A stretch of DNA of 64,000 bases from Roseovarius sp. S88. Lineage in GTDB: Bacteria > Pseudomonadota > Alphaproteobacteria > Rhodobacterales > Rhodobacteraceae. Location: NCBI RefSeq assembly GCF_037023735.1, contig NZ_CP146069.1, positions 599,501-663,500 on the forward strand, read 5' to 3'. The translations under genes were made by a program, and so were the position numbers. Shown here in pieces: positions 26,305 to 34,571 of the stretch. How positions within the stretch are numbered: position 1 is the first letter of the stretch; the number at the start of each line of letters is the position of its first letter. The notes below the pieces were generated by a model. That model was not told where the DNA came from and ran no database searches. It worked only from the letters and a program-made list of their open reading frames with translations.

Positions 26305-26529
26305 GTGGATCCCGACCTGATTTTTACCCTCGGCGTTGTGTTGGGGGTCTTTTCCCTGCCGGCGATGTTTTCGGCTTTTTCAGAAAGACGCGCGCCGCGC
26401 GTGGCGGCCTTCACGGTTATTTTGGCAGGCATTATGATCTTGTGGGCGGTCCGCGAGAATCCGGGACGCTACTCATTCTGGGGTATTCCAGATACATTTG
26501 TGGAAGTGGTTGCGAAATACCTGACGTGA
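26305..26529 (+). CDS. Small membrane protein, hypothetical
   Basis: A 74-residue protein with two hydrophobic spans (about residues 5-23 and 34-50) joined by a short basic loop (SERRAPRVAA). It begins with GTG at 26305, supported by an excellent AAGGAGG nine bases upstream, which is the main evidence that it is real. It lies between pyk and rpmI on the same strand. Not recognised as a named family; likely a small inner-membrane protein common in Rhodobacterales. Confidence 0.7.
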   Translation: MDPDLIFTLGVVLGVFSLPAMFSAFSERRAPRVAAFTVILAGIMILWAVRENPGRYSFWGIPDTFVEVVAKYLT

Positions 26530-26691
26530 TGGTGCCTTTTGTGCGGGTCTAAGGCCGTCGCGACCGTATTCAATTTGAATCCCTCTTGCCATGTGTGCCA
26601 ACGCGGCCTATACGGCACGCTCAGTCGCGCGTCCGGCCAATGTGGCATGCCGAGTCGCGTAAATGATGACCGACCTTTGAAGGAGCCGGAA

Positions 26692-26892
26692 ATGCCCAAG
26701 ATGAAGACCAAGTCGAGCTGCAAAAAGCGGTTCAAGGTGACGGCCAATGGCAAGATCAAGACCGCGCAAGCGGGCAAGCGCCACGGCATGATCAAACGCA
26801 CAAACAAGTTTATCCGCAACGCACGTGGCACCACAGTGATGAGCGAGGCAGACGCCAAGATCATCAGGCCCATGATGCCCTATTCGCGCTGA
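26692..26892 (+). CDS. rpmI: 50S ribosomal protein L35
   Basis: A 66-residue, highly basic protein beginning [17 protein letters not shown], matching ribosomal protein L35 in length and sequence. ATG at 26692 is preceded by AAGGAG. It is followed after 12 bases by rplT, the usual partner. The infC gene that often precedes this pair is not present here, so the operon starts with rpmI and a leader of about 160 bases. Confidence 0.97.
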   Translation: MPKMKTKSSCKKRFKVTANGKIKTAQAGKRHGMIKRTNKFIRNARGTTVMSEADAKIIRPMMPYSR

Positions 26893-26904
26893 GGAGTTTG
26901 AGAC

Positions 26905-27270
26905 ATGTCGAGAGTTAAAGGTGGAACCGTCACCCACGCCCGTCACAAGAAAGTCGTCAAGGCCGCCAAAGGCTATTACGGCCGTCGTAAGAACACCTTC
27001 AAGGTGGCACGTCAGGCCGTCGACAAAGCCAATCAATATGCGACACGCGACCGCAAGAACCGCAAACGGAATTTCCGCGCATTGTGGATCCAGCGGATCA
27101 ACGCCGCCGTGCGCGCCCATGACGAAGCACTGACATACAGCCGCTTTATCAACGGCCTTACGCTGGCCGGTGTCGAAGTGGACCGCAAGGTTCTGGCTGA
27201 TTTGGCCGTGCATGAACCAGCGGCCTTTGCGGCCATTGTAGATCAGGCAAAAGGTGCTCTGGCCCAATAA
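26905..27270 (+). CDS. rplT: 50S ribosomal protein L20
   Basis: A 121-residue basic protein, the normal length for L20, with typical [20 protein letters not shown] and [19 protein letters not shown] segments. It binds 23S rRNA during early 50S assembly. A GAGGAG ribosome binding site lies just upstream of ATG 26905. A strong terminator follows at 27299, ending the rpmI-rplT unit before pheS, which is 2.3 kb further on. Confidence 0.98.
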   Translation: MSRVKGGTVTHARHKKVVKAAKGYYGRRKNTFKVARQAVDKANQYATRDRKNRKRNFRALWIQRINAAVRAHDEALTYSRFINGLTLAGVEVDRKVLADLAVHEPAAFAAIVDQAKGALAQ

Positions 27271-27298
27271 ACGCCAGTCGCACGAGGGACAATGAAGA

Positions 27299-27327
27299 CG
27301 CCGTTGGTTAACGCCAACGGCGTTTTT
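27299..27327 (+). terminator. Rho-independent terminator after rplT
   Basis: A nine-base stem (CGCCGTTGG/CCAACGGCG) with the loop TTAACG is followed directly by TTTTT, 28 bases beyond the rplT stop. Confidence 0.9.
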
Positions 27328-27454
27328 GCTTTGATCGGGTTTTAACCCAGTTCACAGAATCCAAAATGCTGCCCCATTTTCATCGCATTTGCGTGCCAAT
27401 GGTTAATTTGCGCTCGGAAAACAGAGCGTCGAGCAAGCAAATGGGTGCGAAAAA

Positions 27455-27586
27455 ATGGTTAGAACTATCGTTCAAACTGACCGCGAAGAGGGCAAGCTGA
27501 GTGAAAAGGCCCTGCGCCTTTTGGCAGCACATGACCGTGAGGTCGAAAATCGCCAGGCAAAAGAGGCGGCTCCGGCCAACGCTTGA
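27455..27586 (+). CDS. Possible 43-residue charged small protein
   Basis: An open frame ATG 27455 to TGA 27586 encodes a 43-residue, charge-rich peptide (begins MVRTIVQTDREEGKLSEKAL) that would form one amphipathic helix. The upstream purine tract is A-rich (GCGAAAAA) without a clear GGAG. It is the only coding candidate in the 310-base gap between the rplT terminator and the desaturase gene. Not recognised as a family; the call rests on the open frame and codon pattern only. Confidence 0.35.
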   Translation: MVRTIVQTDREEGKLSEKALRLLAAHDREVENRQAKEAAPANA

Positions 27587-27640
27587 CCTGCTAACTCCTC
27601 TCTGGCGTCACGGACTGTGCTGTCCTAACATTTTGCCAGG

Positions 27641-28528
27641 ATGGATCACAAAGAATTTGTAAATCACATGTCGGGCGACGTCCTGGCACAGCTCAACCAG
27701 CTGGATGATGATGCAGGGCTGCGTCATCTTTCTTTGCATTTTGGGCTGATCATTTTCCTTGCCCTTTGGATCGCGATTGATTTGCCGCTTTGGGGACTGA
27801 TGATCGCCCCGCTTGGGATCGCGATCTGTTTTCTCTTCACGCTTCAGCACGAGTGCACGCACAAGACCCCTTTCGCGACGCCCTGGCTGAACGAATGGGT
27901 CGGGCGCATATCAGGCCTATTGATTTTGCAGCCCTTTGAGTGGTTCCGGTACTTCCACCTGGCGCATCACAAATACACCAATGATCCCGAAAAAGACCCC
28001 GAGCTGTTGTCCGGGGCCAAGCCGGAAACGTGGCAGGCATATCTTTGGCACATAAGTGGCTTGCCGTTTTGGTGGGCCATGGCGACACAGATCGCAAAGA
28101 ATGCCGTGGGTCAGGATTTCGGCCCTTACATTCCGGAACGCGCCAAGCCGCGCATTGTGCGCGAAGCGCGCTGGATGCTGGTCATCTATGCTGTGGCCGG
28201 TGTCAGCCTGTTTTTCACACCGCTTTTATTGTGGATCTGGGTCCTGCCCTGTCTTTTGGGGCAGCCGTTCCTGAGGCTTTACCTTCTGGCCGAGCATGGC
28301 CGCTGTGCCTTTGTCGCGGATATGTTTCAAAACACACGCACGACCTACACGAACCGCATCATCCGCTTTCTGGCGTGGAACATGCCTTACCATACTGAGC
28401 ACCACAGTCTGCCACAGGTGCCGTTTCACAAGCTGCCTGAGTTACATGATCATATGGAAGGGCATCATCGGGTGACGTCTGATGGATACTCGGCATTTAC
28501 GCGCGAGTACACGCAAGCCTTGCGCTAG
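27641..28528 (+). CDS. Membrane fatty acid desaturase
   Basis: A 295-residue integral membrane di-iron desaturase/hydroxylase family protein. The three histidine boxes are complete: HECTH at 70-74, HLAHH at 106-110 and HTEHH at 251-255, with hydrophobic pairs of spans between them. The protein would introduce a double bond or hydroxyl into an acyl chain or other lipid, with electrons from a ferredoxin or rubredoxin-type donor. The start at ATG 27641 has a poor ribosome binding site. It interrupts the usual rplT-pheS neighbourhood together with the next gene. Confidence 0.88.
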   Translation: MDHKEFVNHMSGDVLAQLNQLDDDAGLRHLSLHFGLIIFLALWIAIDLPLWGLMIAPLGIAICFLFTLQHECTHKTPFATPWLNEWVGRISGLLILQPFEWFRYFHLAHHKYTNDPEKDPELLSGAKPETWQAYLWHISGLPFWWAMATQIAKNAVGQDFGPYIPERAKPRIVREARWMLVIYAVAGVSLFFTPLLLWIWVLPCLLGQPFLRLYLLAEHGRCAFVADMFQNTRTTYTNRIIRFLAWNMPYHTEHHSLPQVPFHKLPELHDHMEGHHRVTSDGYSAFTREYTQALR

Positions 28529-28539
28529 AGGCTCGCATC

Positions 28540-29481
28540 ATGACGTCCCGCAAATTCTCAGATGAACTGATCGCACGCATGCCAGATGGGATGACCATGC
28601 CGCCGTTTTTGGTTCAGGTGATGGACTGGCTAGAGGCGCAGGGCGGTCGGCAAACCGAATGGGACGGTCAGGCGCTGGACTTCGACCGGCAATCTCTGGC
28701 GCTCTATCCTATTGCAGAGTGGGGCAAACCGGGCACAAGCCTTGCGGCCTTTGGCGATTACGGACGTTTTTCTCTCAAAGGGGCACCACCCCCTGTCGCA
28801 GACGAAGACAAACGCGTGTTCCTGTTCTTGCGCACAGGCGGAGACGGCTCTTATGCTGGGTTCTGGCTGGATGAGAGTGGCCAACAATGGATTGTGCATT
28901 ACGGATCAGGGTCCGGCTCGGATTGGTGGGGTGTGATCTCTGATGATCCTGTGGACCTCTTAAAGCTTATCGCGATTGGCTATGACGAGCCTGCGTTTCG
29001 GGAAATGCACGGTAAAACCGTCCAGGAAGCCGCTTTGGACAGCACCGGTGTCGATAGCCTTTATGAGCTGGCGCACATCATGGCCGAAGCACAGAGCGCA
29101 GGCATTGAAGACCCCGAAGACTTCCACCGCTCCAAGGAAACGCTGGCCAAAGAGTTCGCAGCCAAGCTGGAACGTGGGGATCCAATTGCCGGGGACTTGG
29201 GACAACCTCATCCGCCTTTGGCGTTTCAAAACTTCCTGAAATCTGAGTTTGGGATCGAGACGCCTAAACGCGCATCAGATGTCCTAACGCTCTTGCCAGA
29301 AGAGGAAGACCCGTTTGCCCAGTGGCTGCAAGAAACACAGCCGCCGCCAAGCCCAGAAGAGCTTGCGCGGATTGAAGAGATGGCGCGGGAGGCCAAGAAA
29401 CTCGGGGCAGAGTTCAACAGGGACATCACTGGAGAACAACGGTCCCTAACGGATCGTCTCAAAGGCTGGTTCCGACGATAA
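28540..29481 (+). CDS. Hypothetical protein, 313 residues
   Basis: A soluble, acidic 313-residue protein that I do not recognise. The first 150 residues contain a compact region with many aromatic residues (GSYAGFWLDESGQQWIVHYG, then SDWWGVISDDPVDLLKLI) that is reminiscent of SMI1/KNR4-type immunity or binding folds, but this is only an impression. The last 100 residues are helical and charged, with a proline-rich ETQPPPSPEEL linker and a C-terminal basic end (LTDRLKGWFRR). It follows the desaturase by 11 bases and may be co-transcribed with it. Confidence 0.75.
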   Translation: MTSRKFSDELIARMPDGMTMPPFLVQVMDWLEAQGGRQTEWDGQALDFDRQSLALYPIAEWGKPGTSLAAFGDYGRFSLKGAPPPVADEDKRVFLFLRTGGDGSYAGFWLDESGQQWIVHYGSGSGSDWWGVISDDPVDLLKLIAIGYDEPAFREMHGKTVQEAALDSTGVDSLYELAHIMAEAQSAGIEDPEDFHRSKETLAKEFAAKLERGDPIAGDLGQPHPPLAFQNFLKSEFGIETPKRASDVLTLLPEEEDPFAQWLQETQPPPSPEELARIEEMAREAKKLGAEFNRDITGEQRSLTDRLKGWFRR

Positions 29482-29549
29482 CCCAACGCTGGCTTGCGCT
29501 GAGCCGTTAAGCGGGGTAACTCCACCTCACCAAAATTCAGGTGCATGAC

Positions 29550-30623
29550 ATGGACGATCTGAGAGACAAATACCTTTCTGCCATTGCTGCCGCAGGCGAC
29601 GAAGCCGCGTTGGAAGACCTGCGCGTGCAGGCCGTGGGCAAGAAGGGTGAAGTTGCGCTTCAGATGCGCGAGCTGGGCAAGATGACGCCCGAAGAGCGGC
29701 AGGTCATGGGGCCGAAGCTCAATGCGCTCAAGGATGAGATCAACTCGGCTCTGGCGGCCAAGAAAGCGGCGCTCGAAGATGCCGCGCTCGATGCGCGCCT
29801 GCGAGAAGAGTGGCTCGATGTCACATTACCGTCACGCCCGCAACGTCAAGGGACCATTCACCCCATCAGCCAGGTGACCGAGGAAGTCACCGCGATTTTC
29901 TCCGACATGGGCTTTTCCGTCGCCGAAGGCCCGCAGATCGAAAGCGACTGGTTCAATTTCGACGCGCTCAATATCCCCTCGCACCATCCGGCCCGCGCAG
30001 AGATGGATACGTTCTATACCCACCGCGCCGAGGGTGATGATCGCCCGCCACATGTGCTGCGCACCCACACCTCACCGGTGCAAATCCGCGCGATGCAGGC
30101 GCAGGGCGCGCCCATTCGGGTGATCGCGCCGGGTCGCGTCTACCGCGCGGATTATGACCAGACCCACACGCCCATGTTCCATCAGGTCGAGGGACTGGCC
30201 ATCGACAAAGACATTTCCATGGCCAACCTGAAATGGGTGCTGGAAGAGTTCGTGAAATCCTTCTTCGAAGTGGACGCCGTCGAGCTGCGCTTCCGCGCCT
30301 CGCACTTCCCCTTCACCGAACCCTCCGCTGAGGTCGATATCCGCTGTTCCTGGGAAGGCGGCACGCTCAAGATTGGCGAAGGGGATGACTGGCTGGAAAT
30401 ACTGGGATCCGGCATGGTCCACCCCAAAGTGTTGGAAGCGGGCAACATTGACCCAACGCAATGGCAGGGCTTTGCCTTCGGCGTCGGCATCGACCGCATC
30501 GCCATGCTGAAATACGGCATCCCCGACCTGCGCGCGTTTTTCGACAGCGACCTGCGCTGGCTGCGGCATTATGGATTTGCCGCGCTGGATGTGCCGACCC
30601 TGCACGGTGGGTTGTCGCGGTAA
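29550..30623 (+). CDS. pheS: Phenylalanyl-tRNA synthetase alpha subunit
   Basis: A 357-residue class II aminoacyl-tRNA synthetase alpha chain. An N-terminal coiled coil (about 1-90) precedes the catalytic domain, with motif 1 near [11 protein letters not shown], motif 2 around [20 protein letters not shown], and motif 3 [21 protein letters not shown] 29550 gives MDDLRDKY; a GTG nine bases earlier is possible. pheT is not directly downstream: the next gene on the strand is a BLUF protein, so the beta subunit must be encoded beyond it or elsewhere outside this window. Confidence 0.96.
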   Translation: MDDLRDKYLSAIAAAGDEAALEDLRVQAVGKKGEVALQMRELGKMTPEERQVMGPKLNALKDEINSALAAKKAALEDAALDARLREEWLDVTLPSRPQRQGTIHPISQVTEEVTAIFSDMGFSVAEGPQIESDWFNFDALNIPSHHPARAEMDTFYTHRAEGDDRPPHVLRTHTSPVQIRAMQAQGAPIRVIAPGRVYRADYDQTHTPMFHQVEGLAIDKDISMANLKWVLEEFVKSFFEVDAVELRFRASHFPFTEPSAEVDIRCSWEGGTLKIGEGDDWLEILGSGMVHPKVLEAGNIDPTQWQGFAFGVGIDRIAMLKYGIPDLRAFFDSDLRWLRHYGFAALDVPTLHGGLSR

Positions 30624-30652
30624 GGCGGCAACTGGAACGCTCTGGCAAGAAA

Positions 30653-30677
30653 GAGGTGGGTTAAAAACCCACCCTAC
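30653..30677. repeat. GTAGGG-type palindromic element after pheS
   Basis: GAGGTGGGTTAAAAACCCAC followed by CCTAC is a palindrome of the same family as those at 21474 and 60079 (core GGTGGGTT/AACCCACC). It lies between pheS and the BLUF gene, 30 bases beyond the pheS stop. Confidence 0.7.
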
Positions 30678-30704
30678 GCTAAGCTGTCTGGGTAAGGAGA
30701 CCCC

Positions 30705-31121
30705 ATGCCCCTCATCCAACTCGTCTACGCCTCGCAGCCCTTTGGCTTTGACGAGGCAATGCTGGCGGGCATCCTGCTCGATGCGCGGCGCTGCAATGAG
30801 CGGGACGACATCACCGGTGCGCTGATTGTCAGGCGGGATCTGTATCTTCAGCTGCTTGAGGGCCCGCAAAAGGATGTGACGGCTTGTTACGCTCGCATTT
30901 GCCGGGATGATCGGCATATTGAGCCGAAAAAGCTTGTGCAACGCAGCATCAAGACCCGGCTCTTTCCGGGGTGGGCCATGCTGGATGACCCCGCACAATC
31001 CTGGGTCTGGAGCATGGACGACGTGCGCGCAGGCGCCATTGATGAGACCACGGATGACGAGGTTCTGGGCTTTTTTAACCGTTTGGCCGCAGAGCGCGTG
31101 ACCTCCTTTCCCAAGAAGTAA
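30705..31121 (+). CDS. BLUF-domain blue-light photosensor
   Basis: A 138-residue protein consisting of a single BLUF domain with a short C-terminal helical tail. The flavin photocycle residues are all present: Y8 (LVYAS), N31, Q49 (YLQLLEG) and W90 (FPGW). BLUF domains bind FAD and respond to blue light by hydrogen-bond rearrangement around the Tyr-Gln pair. With no output domain it must signal through a partner protein, which is not evident here. ATG 30705 has AAGGAG upstream. Confidence 0.9.
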   Translation: MPLIQLVYASQPFGFDEAMLAGILLDARRCNERDDITGALIVRRDLYLQLLEGPQKDVTACYARICRDDRHIEPKKLVQRSIKTRLFPGWAMLDDPAQSWVWSMDDVRAGAIDETTDDEVLGFFNRLAAERVTSFPKK

Positions 31122-31199
31122 CAGAGAGTTACGCATTCGTGACATGACATCGCGACAGGCGTGGTTATCTTCCGGCTCAAACTGTTACGGAGCTTGCCC

Positions 31200-32006
31200 A
31201 TGCGTCGCCTTCTGGCATCCTTACTGCTGTGTCTTGGCCTGCCGGCTTTTGCCGCAACTCATTCAGAGACATGTCACGCGCAAGTGCCCTGTGAACTGGG
31301 CGACCGATCCTATCACGTGCTGGAACCGGACGGATGGGACGGCAAAACGCCTCTTCCGGTTCTTTTGCATTTCCATGGCTGGCAACGGCAAGGCACGCTG
31401 ATCGTCAAGCACGGACGTATCGCAGCGGCGACGCGCAAACGTGGCGTGCTCTTGGTCGCCCCCAATGGCGCGCGCAAGACCTGGGATTTCTGGCACCCTG
31501 GCACACCCGACGTGGATTTTGGCCGGTCTGTACTGAAAGACATCAAAGCGCGCTATCCGATCGATGAAACCCGCGTCTATGTCTCCGGCTACAGCTGGGG
31601 CAGCAACATGGCCTGGCGTTTTGTCTGCGAGGATGGCGCGGACGTGACGGCGTTGCTGGCCATTTCCGGTACTCTGGATCAGTCCGAAGACTGCGGCACG
31701 GCTCCCGGAGAAGTGCGGCAGGTTTATGGCCTCAAGGACACTGTTTTGGAATTTCCCTACGGTCCAGGCGGCGACACCACCTATCCAGTGCAGCTATGGC
31801 GGGAGCGGTTGGGATGCGGACCTGAAGGCCAAGAAGCCGGGGACTGGCGGATCACCGAGCACGATCTCTTCACGCGCACGACTTGGGAAGATTGTACGGA
31901 AGGGCGCGTGAGCCTTGATATTCATCCGCGCGGGCATTTCATACCCAGAGGCTGGATCGCACGGCAGCTCGACCAGATTTTGGACCTTCCCTATTCCTAC
32001 CCCTAG
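31200..32006 (+). CDS. Secreted LpqC-like esterase/PHB depolymerase family protein
   Basis: A 268-residue alpha/beta hydrolase with a clean Sec signal peptide (MRRLLASLLLCLGLPAFAA). HFHGWQRQG at 58-66 forms the oxyanion region, GYSWGS has nucleophile S132, and a late HPRGHFIPRGW block supplies the histidine. The start at 31200 is chosen because it begins the signal peptide and follows CGGAG; a longer frame from 31161 is unlikely. It is a paralogue of the gene at 5831-6655. Probable periplasmic ester hydrolase; substrate unknown. Confidence 0.85.
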   Translation: MRRLLASLLLCLGLPAFAATHSETCHAQVPCELGDRSYHVLEPDGWDGKTPLPVLLHFHGWQRQGTLIVKHGRIAAATRKRGVLLVAPNGARKTWDFWHPGTPDVDFGRSVLKDIKARYPIDETRVYVSGYSWGSNMAWRFVCEDGADVTALLAISGTLDQSEDCGTAPGEVRQVYGLKDTVLEFPYGPGGDTTYPVQLWRERLGCGPEGQEAGDWRITEHDLFTRTTWEDCTEGRVSLDIHPRGHFIPRGWIARQLDQILDLPYSYP

Positions 32007-32075
32007 ACCCGTCGCGCTTTGGCTTGACTCGCCCTCAGCATCGGATCAGCTTCCTTGCAACAAGGAGGCGTAACC

Positions 32076-33008
32076 ATGAAAGATCAGGCGGCAGAGAATT
32101 TCACCCTTCGCGCCCGGCGAGAGGGTGGCGGTTCGGCACGGTTGAACAACTGGGGGGCCAATTCGGATTACGGGACGCTGCGCTCGGTGCTGCTGGGTCC
32201 GATAGAAAACTACAAGTGGCTGCAAACCTCTTCGGTCTCAAAGAAGACCTTGCGCCGGGGCGTGCCGTTCGATCCTGCAGTGGCCAAGCGCCAGCATGCC
32301 GAGATGGTTAGCGCCTACCAAAGCGCGGGTGTCGAAGTGCACACACACGCGCCTGATCCCCATCTGCATTATCAGGTTTATGCGCGTGACAGCTCGGTCA
32401 TGACGCCCTTTGGGGCAATCATCACCCACATGGCGCAATGGTGGCGGCGCGGGGAAAACTTCCGGGCGATTGAGACCTACCAAAGCCTCGGCATTCCGAT
32501 TTATGATTTTGTCACCGCAGGCACGTTTGAGGGCGGGGATTTCAACGTCATTGAACCGGGCTGCGTTCTGATCGGCTGGGAAGGTGATGAAGGGCGCACG
32601 CAAGAACAGGGCGCGAAACAGGTTGCAAGCTGGATGGAGGCTGAAGGTTGGGAAGTGAAACTGGCCGATATTGATCCATTCTACGTGCATATCGATCTCA
32701 TGGTGGTGATGCTGGCGCCGAAACTGGCGGCGGTCTGCACGGATTGTACCGATCCCGAAGTGGTCGATTGGCTGCGCGCCAAAAAGATCGAGATTGTCGA
32801 GGTGCCGTTTCAGGAAACCATCGCACTAGGCTGCAACGTCGTGGCGCTTGGCGACGACCGGGTGCTCTTGCCCGAAGGCTCCAAAACGCTGAAAGACAAG
32901 CTCAAAGCGCTTGGGTTTGAGATTTTTGACCCTGACCTCAGCATGATCACGCAAGGCGGCGGAGGCGTGCATTGCATGTGCCAGAGCCTGATCCGCGATC
33001 CCGTGTGA
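32076..33008 (+). CDS. Arginine deiminase/amidinotransferase-family hydrolase
   Basis: A 310-residue guanidino-group-modifying enzyme. The fold's signature elements are in order: TLRSVLLGP, ARDSSV (D104), FEGGD at 151-155, HIDLM (H205, D207) and a C-terminal GGGGVHCMCQ with nucleophile C300. This pattern fits arginine deiminase or dimethylarginine dimethylaminohydrolase-like enzymes that hydrolyse guanidines to ureido products. It starts at ATG 32076 with AAGGAGG eight bases upstream. No arc-type partners (ornithine carbamoyltransferase, carbamate kinase) are nearby, so the substrate is not fixed. Confidence 0.83.
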   Translation: MKDQAAENFTLRARREGGGSARLNNWGANSDYGTLRSVLLGPIENYKWLQTSSVSKKTLRRGVPFDPAVAKRQHAEMVSAYQSAGVEVHTHAPDPHLHYQVYARDSSVMTPFGAIITHMAQWWRRGENFRAIETYQSLGIPIYDFVTAGTFEGGDFNVIEPGCVLIGWEGDEGRTQEQGAKQVASWMEAEGWEVKLADIDPFYVHIDLMVVMLAPKLAAVCTDCTDPEVVDWLRAKKIEIVEVPFQETIALGCNVVALGDDRVLLPEGSKTLKDKLKALGFEIFDPDLSMITQGGGGVHCMCQSLIRDPV

Positions 33009-33055
33009 ACGATCCGACTCAAAGGAGTGGCTGCGCCACACAGGTTTGCGTGAAT

Positions 33056-33103
33056 GGGGGCCAGCCCCCAAACCCCCGGAATTTTTTCGGCAAAAAGAAA
33101 TGA
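33056..33103. repeat. GC-rich intergenic element before membrane protein gene
   Basis: GGGGCCAGCCCC forms a short palindrome followed by AAACCCCCGGAATTTTTTCG and GCAAAAAGAAATGA. The second half resembles the element at 17704-17738 (CTCCGG, T-run, GCAAAgAgAAa). Its end overlaps the start codon of the next gene, so the A-rich tail acts as leader. Confidence 0.5.
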
Positions 33104-34485
33104 GAGCGCTTGGTCTTTTGACATTGCTGTTGGTGCCATTGGCCACCCTGGCCTCTGCGCATGCATCAGAGCAGGGGTTTGTGCTTCTGTTGCCCACGGA
33201 TATTTACATCATGGCTGGTGTTGCCACCGTGGCTTTGACTGTTGTGGTTCTTGCACTTCTACCGGCCAAGGCAGGACACGGAGTGTTTCGCAGTTTGCCT
33301 ATGACACCTGTCCCGTCCCTCGGGGCGCGGCATGTCACCAGCCTGCTTTCAACGCTGCTTTTGGCTTTCCTGATCTGGCGCGGGTTCACCGGATCGGGCG
33401 ATCCTCTGTCGAACCCGATGCCGTTATTCATGTGGACGGTCTGGTGGGTGGGGCTTGTGTCTTTGCAAGGCCTCGTCGGCAACCATTGGCGATGGACCAA
33501 CCCTTGGACCGGCATTGCGGCGTTGCTGGCCAAGGCAACAGGGTTGCGGGCACCGTTTCGCTATCCGCGCAAGCTTGGGCATTGGCCGGGGGTTGTCATT
33601 TTTCTCGGGTTTGCCGCGTTCCTGTTGACCGATCCAGCACCGGCCGATCCTGCACGGCTGGCCGCATACGCAGGGTTCTATTGGTATACAGCCCTTTTGG
33701 GCGTGGTGCTCTTTGGGCCTGCCTGGTTGGTGCGTGGCGAGGCGCTGACCCTATTGATGCGCGCCTATGGGCGTATGGGGCTGTGGGGGCGCGCAAGGGG
33801 TCGATTGGCTTTTGGCCTTTGGGGTTGGCAGGTTCTGGCAAGACCCGCACCGGCGCTTGGATTGGCTGTGCTGATGGTGGTTCTGTTGGGCACTGGCAGC
33901 TTTGACGGGCTGAATGAGACTTTTTTCTGGCTGGGCTTACTGGGCATCAATCCATTGGAATTTCCGGGTCGTTCGGTTGTGATGACGCAAAACCTGGTCG
34001 GGTTGGTGGTGTCCAATCTGGCACTTCTGCTTGCTTTTGCAATTTGCCTTTGGCTGGGGGAGCGGTTGGCGGGTATGCGGCGCCCATTGCGAGAGGTGTT
34101 TTGCCTTTATGCGCCGTCGATCCTGCCGATCGCGCTGGGCTATCACATCGCGCACTATCTGACGTCCTTCATGGTAGATGGGCAGTACGTCATCAAAATC
34201 GCCAATGATCCGCTCGGCAACGGCATGGCATTGCTGGGCCTGGAGGATTTCTATGTCACGACCGGATTCTTCAACACGCCCGGCACGGTCAAGGCCATCT
34301 GGCTGAGCCAGGCCGGAGCCGTTGTCATCGGCCATGTTGTCGCGATCCTTCTGGCCCATGCGCTGGCCATGCGCAGCGGGGTGGATACGCGTCGTGCTTT
34401 GTTGGGACAGGCCCCTCTTGCGGCGTTCATGGTGGCCTATACATTCTTCGGCCTTTGGCTTCTGGCCTCGCCACGCGGGTTGTAA
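33100..34485 (+). CDS. Polytopic membrane protein with signal sequence, unknown function
   Basis: A 461-residue protein with an N-terminal signal-like segment (MRALGLLTLLLVPLATLASA) and about ten further hydrophobic spans. Notable conserved-looking parts are the Trp-rich TVWWVGL, GNHWRWTNPWTG loop (about residues 137-148) and a late HIAHYLTSFMVDGQYV stretch with paired histidines. The start at 33100 is chosen to place the signal at the terminus. It precedes the ABC importer by 86 bases on the same strand. I do not recognise the family with confidence; a transporter or membrane-bound enzyme is possible. Confidence 0.75.
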   Translation: MRALGLLTLLLVPLATLASAHASEQGFVLLLPTDIYIMAGVATVALTVVVLALLPAKAGHGVFRSLPMTPVPSLGARHVTSLLSTLLLAFLIWRGFTGSGDPLSNPMPLFMWTVWWVGLVSLQGLVGNHWRWTNPWTGIAALLAKATGLRAPFRYPRKLGHWPGVVIFLGFAAFLLTDPAPADPARLAAYAGFYWYTALLGVVLFGPAWLVRGEALTLLMRAYGRMGLWGRARGRLAFGLWGWQVLARPAPALGLAVLMVVLLGTGSFDGLNETFFWLGLLGINPLEFPGRSVVMTQNLVGLVVSNLALLLAFAICLWLGERLAGMRRPLREVFCLYAPSILPIALGYHIAHYLTSFMVDGQYVIKIANDPLGNGMALLGLEDFYVTTGFFNTPGTVKAIWLSQAGAVVIGHVVAILLAHALAMRSGVDTRRALLGQAPLAAFMVAYTFFGLWLLASPRGL

Positions 34486-34571
34486 AACGCTGGACAAACG
34501 TGGCTTTGCTTCGCAGGATCAAGCCAAGAGGGCGTTGAACGGCCCCGAATTAGCACCAGGGAGACTTTGCA

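Noticed and set aside
30072..31145. 357-codon minus-strand frame opposite pheS and the BLUF gene
   Set aside because: Spans two real genes and a repeat on the other strand.
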